Shown here: piece after piece, positions 1-5,946 of the stretch
Layout: each line of letters opens with the position of its first letter
How positions within the stretch are numbered: the first letter of the stretch is position 1
NCBI GenBank assembly: GCA_003220195.1
Contig: QHRT01000167.1
Location: 1-7,394 of the forward strand
DNA from: Candidatus Rokuibacteriota bacterium
GTDB lineage: Bacteria; Methylomirabilota; Methylomirabilia; Rokubacteriales; CSP1-6
Length of the DNA stretch: 7,394 bases
Direction: 5' to 3'
Position numbers and translations under genes: made by a program
Notes under the pieces: generated by a model
The model's input: only the letters and a program-made list of their open reading frames with translations
What the model was told of the DNA's origin: nothing
Database searches by the model: none

Positions 1-778
1 CCCCCGCTTCGACGACCTGACGGAACGCGCCCATCATGGGCAAGCGATGCCGGAGCGCCAGCTCCGCGACCTGCGCCCGATTCGCGACGGCGCGAGGACC
101 CTCGATCAAGAGCAGCGCGCCGGCGCGCTCCTGCTTCGCCGCGGTGAATGCGCGGTCGAAATCACGCGCGCCCTGGAGCTGCAAGTAGTGAAGTCGCAAC
201 CCCAGCGTCCCCGCGACGGCGGTCATCTTCTTGAGGATCTCGTCGTCGTCCGGCGGCCGTGGGACATCCCACAGCACGGCGACACGCGCCAGCCGTGGAA
301 TCGCGGTCTTGAGCAGCTCCAGGCGTTTTCCCACCAGCTCCGATTGGCCGACGGTGAGTCCGGTCAGGTTGCCGCCCGGCCGCGCGAGCCCCGCGGCGCC
401 CAGCTGTCGTGGCTCCGTCGAGGCGATCATGACGATAGGGATCGTGGCCGTCGCGCCGCGCGCGGCGCGCGTCGCCTCGGGCCCGGCGGTGAACAGGACC
501 GTGACGTTGAGCTTGACGAGCTCTGCGGCGAGGCCGGGAAGGTCGTCGAGGTTGCCCGCAGGGCGGCGCTCGACGGTCAGGTTTTGCCCCTCGCTCCAGC
601 CGAGCTGTCGGAGCTCGGTCATGAAGCCATCGAGCTCGGGCATCGGCGGCGGGTTCGAAAGCGACGTCACCATGAGCATTCCCAGACGCGCAGTGGTCGC
701 CGCCGGTTGGGCTTCCGTTCTCGATGCGGTCAGGGCGCCGGCGATTGCGGCGACGACGAACGTGCGCCGCGGAATCAT
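1..778 (-). CDS. ABC-type substrate-binding protein (ABC_sub_bind family), C-terminus cut by window edge
   Basis: Periplasmic or lipid-anchored solute receptor of the ABC_sub_bind (TrpX-like, PF04392) family, which delivers a small ligand to an ABC importer. 259 residues are visible; the family usually runs to about 320-335, so roughly 60-75 C-terminal residues lie outside the window. Residues 1-25 form an export signal: MIPRR, the hydrophobic stretch FVVAAIAGAL, then a small-residue site near TEA-QP. The RRTF start is loosely Tat-like, but Sec export is equally possible. Family hallmarks are the GLARPGGNLTGLT segment (about 130-142) and LLKTAIPRLARVAVLWD (about 155-171), where the second lobe begins. 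The ATG at 778 is chosen because the signal peptide starts there; its ribosome site is weak (a GAGCGAG-like stretch). It follows the amidohydrolase on the same strand after 79 nt. No permease or ATPase is visible, and orphan receptors of this family are common. The ligand is unknown. Confidence 0.9.
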   Translation of the reverse strand, partial: MIPRRTFVVAAIAGALTASRTEAQPAATTARLGMLMVTSLSNPPPMPELDGFMTELRQLGWSEGQNLTVERRPAGNLDDLPGLAAELVKLNVTVLFTAGPEATRAARGATATIPIVMIASTEPRQLGAAGLARPGGNLTGLTVGQSELVGKRLELLKTAIPRLARVAVLWDVPRPPDDDEILKKMTAVAGTLGLRLHYLQLQGARDFDRAFTAAKQERAGALLLIEGPRAVANRAQVAELALRHRLPMMGAFRQVVEAG

Positions 779-831
779 GTGATGATCGCGCTCGCTCTCG
801 CCACGTTCCGCGGCGCTCGGACCCGGATGCG

Positions 832-859
832 AGCGGCGCGACACGGAGATCGCGCCGCT
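832..859 (-). terminator. Perfect 10-bp inverted repeat at the amidohydrolase stop codon
   Basis: The arms AGCGGCGCGA (832-841) and TCGCGCCGCT (850-859) are exact reverse complements separated by an 8-nt loop. The repeat overlaps the TAG stop of the minus-strand amidohydrolase and precedes the receptor gene. No T-rich run follows on the minus strand, so it is not a textbook intrinsic terminator. It could be a partial terminator, an mRNA-stabilising hairpin or a processing site that sets the ratio of the two genes. The structure is read directly from the sequence; the role is inferred. Confidence 0.5.
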
Positions 860-1934
860 AGCCGAGCAACCCGTACAGCTTCGCCGCGTTCTCGTTCGTC
901 ATCTTCGCCCTGACGTCGTCCGGCACACCCTTGAAGTCTCGCGCGATCACCTCGCGCGAATGGGGCCACGTCGCCAGCGTGTGCGGATAGTCGGACGCCC
1001 ACATGAAGTTGCCGGCGCCGACGAACGTCCACGTCGCGATGCCGACCGGGTCGTCCATGAACGTCGCGAAGACCTGTCGCCGGAAGTATTCGCTCGGCAG
1101 GAGTGTGATCGGCGCCGGATCGGTGAAGCGGAATCGCTGCGCGGTGAAGTCCGCCCGGTAGAGAAAGTGCGCGAGCCAGCCGATGTCGTTCTCGGCCGAG
1201 ACGACCGTGAGCCCGGGGAAGCGCTCGAGGACGCCCCCGAAGATCAGCGTGGTCAGCGTGCGCTGGGTCTCGTGCGGCAGCGTCATCGCGCGCATGTAGC
1301 GGTTGACGTTGGTGTGCAGGCTGAGCGGCATTCGCAGATCTTGCGCGGCCGCCCAGAACGGGTCGTAGCGCGGGTCCGTGTAGTCGTGTCCCTCCGGCGG
1401 CGAGGCCATGATCATGGCGCCCTTCAGTCCCATTCGCGCGCATCGCTGGATCTCTTGCACGCCGTCGTCCACGTCGAGCAGCGGAACGAGCGCGAGACCC
1501 GCGAACCTCCTCGGATCGTGACGGCAGAACTCGGCGAGCCAGTCGTTGTACGCGCGAAAAATGGCGGCCTGGAATGGCGCGTCCGTGAGGCCGAAGAGCC
1601 GGAAGCCGAGCGTGGTGTACAGGACTTCTGCGGCGACACCGTCGATCGCCTGATCTTTGATCCGCTCGACGGGATCCCAGCCGCCGGGACGCGCGGCTTC
1701 GTATCCGGCCTTCTGGGCGGCCTTCAGCTCCTCGGCGCTCTTTCCGGCCGCGAACGTCCCACCGACCGACCGCGGCTCGAGCCCCTCGCAGATGAACCAG
1801 TAGCCAGGCTTGCCCTGATGTTCGTGCACGATGCGCGGGGCGCGATCGCGAAAGCCCGTGTCGATGCGCTTCACCCAGAGGTCGGGCGGCTCGTTCATGT
1901 GCGAGTCGGCCGAGATGATCAGGTCCTCTGCCAT
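858..1934 (-). CDS. Amidohydrolase-2 (ACMSD-like) family metal-dependent hydrolase/decarboxylase
   Basis: 358-residue TIM-barrel enzyme of the amidohydrolase-2 family (PF04909), which includes ACMSD and gamma-resorcylate decarboxylase. Members hydrolyse or decarboxylate small, often aromatic or cyclic acids with one active-site metal. Visible motifs are SADSH (8-12) after strand 1, RHDPRRFAGLALVPLLD (138-154), LSLHTN with the probable ligand His207, SAENDIGW (246-253) and WASDYPH (312-318) with the catalytic/ligand Asp315. The first metal motif is D-x-H (Asp10, His12) rather than the H-x-H of ACMSD; this is frequent among uncharacterised relatives. There is no signal peptide, so it is cytosolic. 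The start at 1934 is preferred over a longer open frame because AGGGAGA (1941-1947) sits 6 nt upstream and the protein begins right at barrel strand 1. It is transcribed divergently from the P450 operon, which suggests a shared pathway. The substrate is unknown; hydrolase and decarboxylase activities cannot be told apart. Confidence 0.92.
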   Translation of the reverse strand: MAEDLIISADSHMNEPPDLWVKRIDTGFRDRAPRIVHEHQGKPGYWFICEGLEPRSVGGTFAAGKSAEELKAAQKAGYEAARPGGWDPVERIKDQAIDGVAAEVLYTTLGFRLFGLTDAPFQAAIFRAYNDWLAEFCRHDPRRFAGLALVPLLDVDDGVQEIQRCARMGLKGAMIMASPPEGHDYTDPRYDPFWAAAQDLRMPLSLHTNVNRYMRAMTLPHETQRTLTTLIFGGVLERFPGLTVVSAENDIGWLAHFLYRADFTAQRFRFTDPAPITLLPSEYFRRQVFATFMDDPVGIATWTFVGAGNFMWASDYPHTLATWPHSREVIARDFKGVPDDVRAKMTNENAAKLYGLLG

Positions 1935-1940
1935 GGCGTC

Positions 1941-1947
1941 TCTCCCT
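1941..1947 (-). promoter_or_regulatory. Ribosome binding site deciding the amidohydrolase start
   Basis: AGGGAGA on the minus strand lies 6 nt before the ATG at 1934. It settles the start against a much longer upstream-extended open frame that would run through the divergent promoter and into the P450 gene. Confidence 0.7.
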
Positions 1948-1970
1948 GGCGACAGTCGAACGATGCGCCG

Positions 1971-1999
1971 ACAGTAGCGCCGGGCCGTGACCCGGTCAA
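1971..1999 (-). promoter_or_regulatory. Probable sigma70-type promoter for the amidohydrolase
   Basis: On the minus strand TTGACC (1999-1994) matches 5 of 6 bases of a -35 box. It is followed after exactly 17 nt by TACTGT (1976-1971), which keeps the key first, second and last bases of a -10 box. Transcription would start near 1964, giving a leader of about 30 nt before the ATG at 1934. The -35 box lies inside the left arm of an inverted repeat (1991-2012), so repression or activation through that site is plausible. Not tested; inferred from consensus and spacing. Confidence 0.5.
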
Positions 2000-2021
2000 G
2001 GAAGGGACCGGGCTTCTTGAC
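1991..2021. promoter_or_regulatory. Nested inverted repeats in the divergent promoter region (candidate operator)
   Basis: CCCGGTC (1991-1997) and GACCGGG (2006-2012) form a perfect 7-bp inverted repeat with an 8-nt spacer. GTCAAG (1995-2000) and CTTGAC (2016-2021) form a second 6-bp inverted repeat over the same DNA. The first covers the leftward -35 box; the right arm of the second overlaps the rightward -35 box TTGACA (2017-2022). A dimeric regulator bound here could control both transcription units at once. No regulator gene lies in the window, so the protein that binds is unknown. Confidence 0.45.
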
Positions 2022-2045
2022 AACCGGGAGGTGCGCACGGAAGAT
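2017..2045 (+). promoter_or_regulatory. Probable sigma70-type promoter for the P450 operon
   Basis: A perfect -35 hexamer TTGACA (2017-2022) is followed after 17 nt by GAAGAT (2040-2045), a poor -10 with three consensus matches. Transcription would start near 2052, leaving a short leader of about 28 nt that carries the Shine-Dalgarno site. A strong -35 with a weak -10 is typical of promoters that need an activator or are tightly regulated. Inferred from consensus only. Confidence 0.5.
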
Positions 2046-2068
2046 CGCGCAACGTCTTTCGACTCGGC

Positions 2069-2073
2069 GGAGG
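2069..2073 (+). promoter_or_regulatory. Ribosome binding site fixing the P450 start
   Basis: GGAGG ends 6 nt before the ATG at 2080. It decides against a GTG at 1987 in the same frame, which would add 31 Arg-rich residues and lie inside the promoter and operator region. Confidence 0.75.
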
Positions 2074-2079
2074 CGTCGC

Positions 2080-3321
2080 ATGCCCGATCGGCCGGACACG
2101 TCCCCGGAACACCTTCCTACCGGAGTGGAGCTGACCGCGCTCGATCCGACGTTTCGCGCCGACCCGTACCCGGTCTTCGCGCGCCTGCGCGAGAGCGGGC
2201 CGGTGCATCGAGACGACGACATCAAGCGCTGGGTTCTGACGAGCCACGACGACGTCGATCGCGTGCTTCGCGATCGCACGATGGCGGTCGATCCACGCAA
2301 AGCCACTCCTGGTACCTACATGCACCTCTTCCTCTCGACCAGGGGAAGAGAGCACAGCATGCTGATGCAGGATGCGCCTGCTCACACGCGCCTCCGCGCG
2401 CTCGTCAGCAAGGCGTTCACCGCGCCGCGCGTGGAGCGTCTGGCGCCCCGGATTCACGACATCATCGACGGGTTGCTCGACGCCGTGGAGGGACAGGAGA
2501 GCTTCGATCTCATCGAGGCGTTCGCCGGACCTCTTCCGGTGATCGTGATCGCCGAGATGCTCGGCGTCGATGCGGCCGATCACCGGGATTTCAAGAGGTG
2601 GTCGTACTGGATCGGCATGACGTTGAACCCGCGGCTCACGGACGGAGAACGCGCGGGGATCGCGGCCGCGATCGAGGAGTCCGACACATATCTGGAGAGA
2701 GTCATCGCGGAGCGGCGTGGCCAGCCGGGCGAGGATCTCATCAGCGCGATGATCCTCGCCGAGGAGCAGGGGGATCAGCTCACCGACGACGAGATCGTCA
2801 CGATGTGTCGGCTCTTGCTGGCCGCCGGCAACCTGACGACGACGGACCTCATCGGCAACGGCGTGTGGACGTTGCTGCGACATCCGGCCGAGCTCCAGAA
2901 ACTCCGCGACGATCCGTCGTTGATCAAGAACGCCGTCGAGGAGATCCTTCGCTTCGAATCGCCGGTCGTGCAGACGGCGCGGATCCCCATGAAGGATCTC
3001 GAAGTCGGTGGATGCCCGATCACGAGCGGTGAGTCGGTGCTGAGCTTCGTGGCCGCCGCGAATCGCGACCCGGCGGTGTATCCCGAGCCAGATCGGTTCG
3101 ATGTCAGCCGCGAGGACGTGCACCATCACTCGTTCGGCGGCGGCGCACATTTCTGTCTCGGCGCGCCGCTGGCGCGACTCGAGGCCCAGATGGCGATCGC
3201 GGCGCTCGTCCGGCGCTTCCCCCATCTCCGCCTTGCCGACGAGCCGCTCGACTGGCGCGCGATCCCCGCATTTCGCGGATTGGCGGGACTTCGTGTGGTG
3301 GTCAAGGAGGCATCGGCGTAG
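2080..3321 (+). CDS. Cytochrome P450, soluble bacterial class
   Basis: 413-residue soluble P450 monooxygenase, the usual length for bacterial class I enzymes (about 400-420), with no membrane anchor. It would insert one oxygen atom into an organic substrate using electrons from ferredoxin. Signatures in order: DAPAHTRLR (98-106, C helix, heme-propionate contacts), the I helix LLLAAGNLTTTD (245-256), E-x-x-R (Glu288 to Arg291 in EEILR), QTARIP (298-303), and the heme loop FGGGAHFCLG (352-361) with Cys359 as the axial thiolate. The I-helix motif is unusual: Leu252 occupies the position normally held by Asp/Glu before the conserved Thr, so half of the acid-alcohol pair is missing. The first gene of the plus-strand operon, its stop lies 10 nt before the UbiD-like gene. 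No ferredoxin or reductase gene is in the window. The fold is certain; the CYP family and substrate cannot be assigned. Confidence 0.96.
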   Translation: MPDRPDTSPEHLPTGVELTALDPTFRADPYPVFARLRESGPVHRDDDIKRWVLTSHDDVDRVLRDRTMAVDPRKATPGTYMHLFLSTRGREHSMLMQDAPAHTRLRALVSKAFTAPRVERLAPRIHDIIDGLLDAVEGQESFDLIEAFAGPLPVIVIAEMLGVDAADHRDFKRWSYWIGMTLNPRLTDGERAGIAAAIEESDTYLERVIAERRGQPGEDLISAMILAEEQGDQLTDDEIVTMCRLLLAAGNLTTTDLIGNGVWTLLRHPAELQKLRDDPSLIKNAVEEILRFESPVVQTARIPMKDLEVGGCPITSGESVLSFVAAANRDPAVYPEPDRFDVSREDVHHHSFGGGAHFCLGAPLARLEAQMAIAALVRRFPHLRLADEPLDWRAIPAFRGLAGLRVVVKEASA

Positions 3322-3331
3322 ACTCGCGGCG

Positions 3332-4681
3332 ATGAGCCACGGGTTTCGCGAATTTCTCCGCGCGCTCGAGGACGCCGGCGAGCTGCAGCGCGTCAAGAAA
3401 GCGGTCGACCCCCGCCACCTCTCCGCGTTGATGGCGCAGGCGTCGCAAGCGACGTTCTTCGAGCAGATCGCCGGCTACCCGGACTGGCGCGTCGCGGGCG
3501 CGCTCGTGTCCACGCGACGCCGTCTCGCCATCGCGATGGGATGCTCCGAAGCGGCGATCGCGACGCGCTTCGAAGAGAGCATCCGCCAGCCGATCGAGCC
3601 GACGCTGGTCGATCGAGCGCCCTGCCAGGACGTCGTCTTGACCGGCAACGATGTGGATCTCACGCGCGTGCCGATCCCGATGATGCACGTCAAGGACGGC
3701 GGCCCGTACATCTCCGCCACGCTGGTCGTGTCGAAGGATCCCGAGTACGGGCGCAACGTCGGCTCATATCGCCTGATGTATCGCACGCCACGCGAGACCG
3801 GGATCGACCTGGTGTCGCCGTCGGACATGCGGGTGTACTACCAGCGCGCGCTCGATCGGGGTCGGCCGCTCGAGATCGCCGTCGCGATCGGTGTGCATCC
3901 GTTCGAGCTCCTGGCCGCGTCGTACAAGGCGCCGATCGACGTCGACGAGCTCGCGGTTGCCGGCGGCCTGCACGGCGCGCCAGTCGAGCTGGTACGGTGC
4001 CGCACCGTCGACCTCGAGGTGCCCGCGCACGCGGAGCTGGTGCTCGAGGGCGAGCTGCTGCCGATCGGATGGACGGCCGACGAAGGACCGTTCGGCGAGT
4101 TCAGCCACATCACCGGCGAGGTGAAGTGGAACCCGATCTTCCGAATCCGCGCGATCACCCACCGCCGCGATCCCATCTTCTACGTGCTGCAGATGCCGTG
4201 GGAGAACGACTGGCTGGCGGCGCCCGTGATCGAGGCGGCGGGGCTCCAGGCGTTGCGCGTTGCCAGCGTGCAACCGGTTGCCATTCGCGCGCCGGTCGGC
4301 GGCTGCTGCTACTGGACGCTCGTCGCGTCCATCAAGAAGCGTCCAGGTGAGGGCAAGAACGCGCTGCTCGCGCTCCTGTCGGTGGCCGAGGTGAAGCTCG
4401 CGATCGTCACCGACGACGACATCGACATCGACGATCCGGACCAGCTCGACTGGGCGATGACGTTTCGCGTGCAGGCCGACCAGGACGTCCTGATCGTTTC
4501 CGGCGCCCGCGGCAAGCACATCGATCCGAGCGTCCGCGCTGCCGCCATGGGCAAGGGCGGCCTGCCGACGACGGCGAAGCTCGGGATCGACGCGACCATC
4601 CCCGAGGGCGTTCCTCGCTCGCACTACGAGCGGCTACGCTATTTCGCGAAGGATGCCGTGCGTCTGGAGGACTATCGTTGA
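3332..4681 (+). CDS. UbiD-family (prenyl-FMN-type) decarboxylase
   Basis: 449-residue UbiD-family protein (PF01977). Known members reversibly decarboxylate aromatic or alpha,beta-unsaturated acids using prenylated FMN made by UbiX. Visible hallmarks: DGGPYISATLVVS (122-134), RNVGSYRLM (141-149) with probable metal/cofactor Asn142 and catalytic Arg147, DELAVAGGLHGAPVEL (205-220) with probable ligand Glu206, EGPFGEF (251-257) with the catalytic-type Glu251 and Glu256, and the C-terminal TDDDIDIDD (360-368). The R-E-E catalytic triad of the family is therefore present. Asp165 lies near the position where fungal Fdc1 has a metal-binding His, but this position varies in the family. The ATG at 3332 is the only near in-frame start. 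Its own Shine-Dalgarno is poor; a strong AAGGAGG lies 21 nt upstream inside the P450 tail, suggesting translational coupling. The stop overlaps the next gene by 4 nt. The ubiquinone-pathway role is unlikely given the catabolic neighbours. Confidence 0.95.
   Translation: MSHGFREFLRALEDAGELQRVKKAVDPRHLSALMAQASQATFFEQIAGYPDWRVAGALVSTRRRLAIAMGCSEAAIATRFEESIRQPIEPTLVDRAPCQDVVLTGNDVDLTRVPIPMMHVKDGGPYISATLVVSKDPEYGRNVGSYRLMYRTPRETGIDLVSPSDMRVYYQRALDRGRPLEIAVAIGVHPFELLAASYKAPIDVDELAVAGGLHGAPVELVRCRTVDLEVPAHAELVLEGELLPIGWTADEGPFGEFSHITGEVKWNPIFRIRAITHRRDPIFYVLQMPWENDWLAAPVIEAAGLQALRVASVQPVAIRAPVGGCCYWTLVASIKKRPGEGKNALLALLSVAEVKLAIVTDDDIDIDDPDQLDWAMTFRVQADQDVLIVSGARGKHIDPSVRAAAMGKGGLPTTAKLGIDATIPEGVPRSHYERLRYFAKDAVRLEDYR
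4666..4670 (+). promoter_or_regulatory. Ribosome binding site supporting a TTG start
   Basis: GGAGG within the last codons of the UbiD-like gene lies 7 nt before the TTG at 4678. It is the main evidence that the small gene begins at this rare codon, overlapping the preceding stop as TTGA. Confidence 0.7.
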
Positions 4682-4872
4682 ACCCGCTGGCTCGAGTGCT
4701 CGTCGCCGAGCTCTCCGAGCGGCCGCGCCACTTCGGCGAGCTGGTCGAGGCGCACATGGAGACGGCGTGGCGCGATTTCCTGCTCGCGTGGGGCGAGGTG
4801 CGCGCCGCGGACATCCTCGGACGTGACGACGACGGCCGATATCTGATTCGCGCCGGCGCCGTCGTGTCCTGA
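4678..4872 (+). CDS. Small winged-helix-like protein coupled to the UbiD gene, function unknown
   Basis: 64-residue protein starting at TTG, whose first bases overlap the UbiD stop (TTGA); GGAGG lies 7 nt upstream, so translation is probably coupled. I do not recognise a named family. The predicted layout is a helix (about 3-14), a second helix (HFGELVEAH, 18-26), a third amphipathic helix (TAWRDFLLAWGEVRAAD, 29-45), then a beta-hairpin-like turn (ILGRDDDGRYLIR, 46-58). This order resembles a minimal winged helix. It lacks Cys/His zinc motifs, so it does not resemble the small VdcD/BsdD-type subunit of some UbiD decarboxylases. There is no signal or membrane segment. Codon use matches its neighbours. 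Because it sits between and is tightly spaced with UbiD and the flavin oxidoreductase, it may be an accessory subunit or a small regulator. Both roles are inference. Confidence 0.72.
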   Translation: MNPLARVLVAELSERPRHFGELVEAHMETAWRDFLLAWGEVRAADILGRDDDGRYLIRAGAVVS

Positions 4873-4889
4873 CGTTCGGACATCCCACG

Positions 4890-5738
4890 ATGAAGATCGA
4901 CGTGCTGCTGATCCCCATGAGCGCGCGCTACGCGGAGATGCGAGAGGCCGCGCTCGCAGTCGAGGACGCGGGATTCGACGGGCTCTGGACGTGGGATCAT
5001 CTCCGCGATCCCGACGACGGGTCCGGCCCCGGCGTGCCCGAAGCGTTGACCGCGCTCGCCGCGCTGGCCGAGGTCACACGCCGCGTCACGCTCGGCCCGC
5101 TGGTACTGAACGTCTCGAACCGGCATCCGGGCCTCCTCGCGAACATGGCGGCGACGCTCCAGACGATCTCGGGTGGGCGCTTCATCCTCGGCATCGGCGC
5201 CGGCGGCAGTCGCCGCACGCAGTACGCGGCCGAGCAACACGCGCTGGGGTTGACGGTCGAGCCTGACCCCGTTCGGGCCGAGCGCGTCGCCGAAGCGATC
5301 CAGGTCATACGTCGTCTCTGGTCCGGTGACCGGTCGAATTTCTCCGGAGAGACGTACCGGCTCGAACGGCCGTTGGGATATCTGCGGCCCGATCCACCGC
5401 CACCCATCATCGTGGGCGGCTTCGGCCCTCGGATGGCCGGCATCGCGGGTCAGCACGCCGACGGATTCAACACGCAGGCGATGCATCCGCAGCTCGGCGA
5501 TCTGGTGAAGATCGCGCGCGACGCGCAGGCCGCGGCGGGACGCGATGCGTCGCGATTCCTCGTCACGGTCTTCGCGGGCATGGGCGAGTCGTGGCTTCGC
5601 CCGGACTCCCGAGGGCGTCAGATGCTCGAGCGGGTCGGAGTCGCCAGGCTGATCTTGTTGATCTCGCCGCCATTCGACACGGGCGAGATCCGCCGTCACG
5701 GCCGTTTGCTGGCGGACGCGCGCGCCGCTGCCGACTGA
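4890..5738 (+). CDS. LLM-class flavin-dependent oxidoreductase (luciferase-like)
   Basis: 282-residue luciferase-like TIM-barrel oxidoreductase (PF00296), using FMN or coenzyme F420. Relatives act as monooxygenases or F420-dependent dehydrogenases/reductases. Signatures: MKIDVLLIP at strand 1, GFDGLWTWDH (28-37), VTLGPLVLN (66-74), NRHPGLLANMAATLQTISGGR (77-97), the flavin-phosphate loop LGIGAGG (100-106), and PPPIIVGGFGPRM (170-182) in the later barrel. The length is on the short side of the family (about 280-350), but both ends look complete. The ATG at 4890 fits strand 1; its Shine-Dalgarno is weak, and it starts 17 nt after the small gene, so it probably relies on translational coupling. 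As the last clear gene of the P450-UbiD operon it likely oxidises or reduces an intermediate of the same pathway. The choice between FMN and F420 cannot be made from motifs alone; no F420 genes are in view. Confidence 0.94.
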   Translation: MKIDVLLIPMSARYAEMREAALAVEDAGFDGLWTWDHLRDPDDGSGPGVPEALTALAALAEVTRRVTLGPLVLNVSNRHPGLLANMAATLQTISGGRFILGIGAGGSRRTQYAAEQHALGLTVEPDPVRAERVAEAIQVIRRLWSGDRSNFSGETYRLERPLGYLRPDPPPPIIVGGFGPRMAGIAGQHADGFNTQAMHPQLGDLVKIARDAQAAAGRDASRFLVTVFAGMGESWLRPDSRGRQMLERVGVARLILLISPPFDTGEIRRHGRLLADARAAAD

Positions 5739-5746
5739 GGAGAACG

Positions 5747-5838
5747 GTGTTCAAGTACGAATGGATCGTCATGGCATGGCGCTGTGGAACATCGTGATCG
5801 GGCTGATCGTCGACATTGCCATGTCGCTTCTGCGCTGA
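5747..5838 (+). pseudogene. Possible micro-ORF for a 28-residue membrane peptide, frameshifted by a 5-bp tandem duplication
   Basis: After the LLM stop, AGGAG (5738-5742) precedes a GTG at 5747 that reads MFKYEWIVMAWRCGTS and stops at 5797. The sequence contains ATGGC twice in tandem (5771-5775 and 5776-5780). With one copy the frame would continue as ...WIVMALWNIVIGLIVDIAMSLLR to a TGA at 5838, a 28-residue single-helix hydrophobic peptide. As it stands the hydrophobic part is also readable as a separate 25-residue ORF from the ATG at 5761 (MDRHGMALWNIVIGL...), without a good ribosome site. It may be a recently broken small gene, an assembly or sequencing error, a shifted-start gene, or chance. 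Too short for confident coding assessment. Confidence 0.33.
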
Positions 5839-5946
5839 TCCGAGAGATCCGGTTTCGAAAATCCTGGCGAGAACGGCTCGTCGCGACGCGACACGCGCGG
5901 TGCCTCGGAGAGCCGGCAGATCACGGAACGCCCGACAGGTTCCCGT

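Noticed and set aside
1987..2079. GTG at 1987 as an upstream start for the P450
   Set aside because: It would add 31 Arg-rich residues not typical of P450s and would start within the promoter and operator region. The ATG at 2080 has GGAGG at the right distance.
960..3032. A 690-codon plus-strand open frame across the amidohydrolase and P450 genes
   Set aside because: It is antisense to one well-supported enzyme and out of frame with another. Its translation is Arg-rich and low in hydrophobic residues, as expected for shadow frames in GC-rich DNA.
1996..3396. Long minus-strand open frame opposite the P450
   Set aside because: Arg/His/Asp-rich shadow translation with no recognisable domain; the opposite strand carries a complete P450 with all signature motifs.
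4407..5699. 430-codon minus-strand open frame opposite the UbiD tail and LLM gene
   Set aside because: Compositionally a shadow frame; it overlaps three coupled genes on the other strand and has no recognisable motif.
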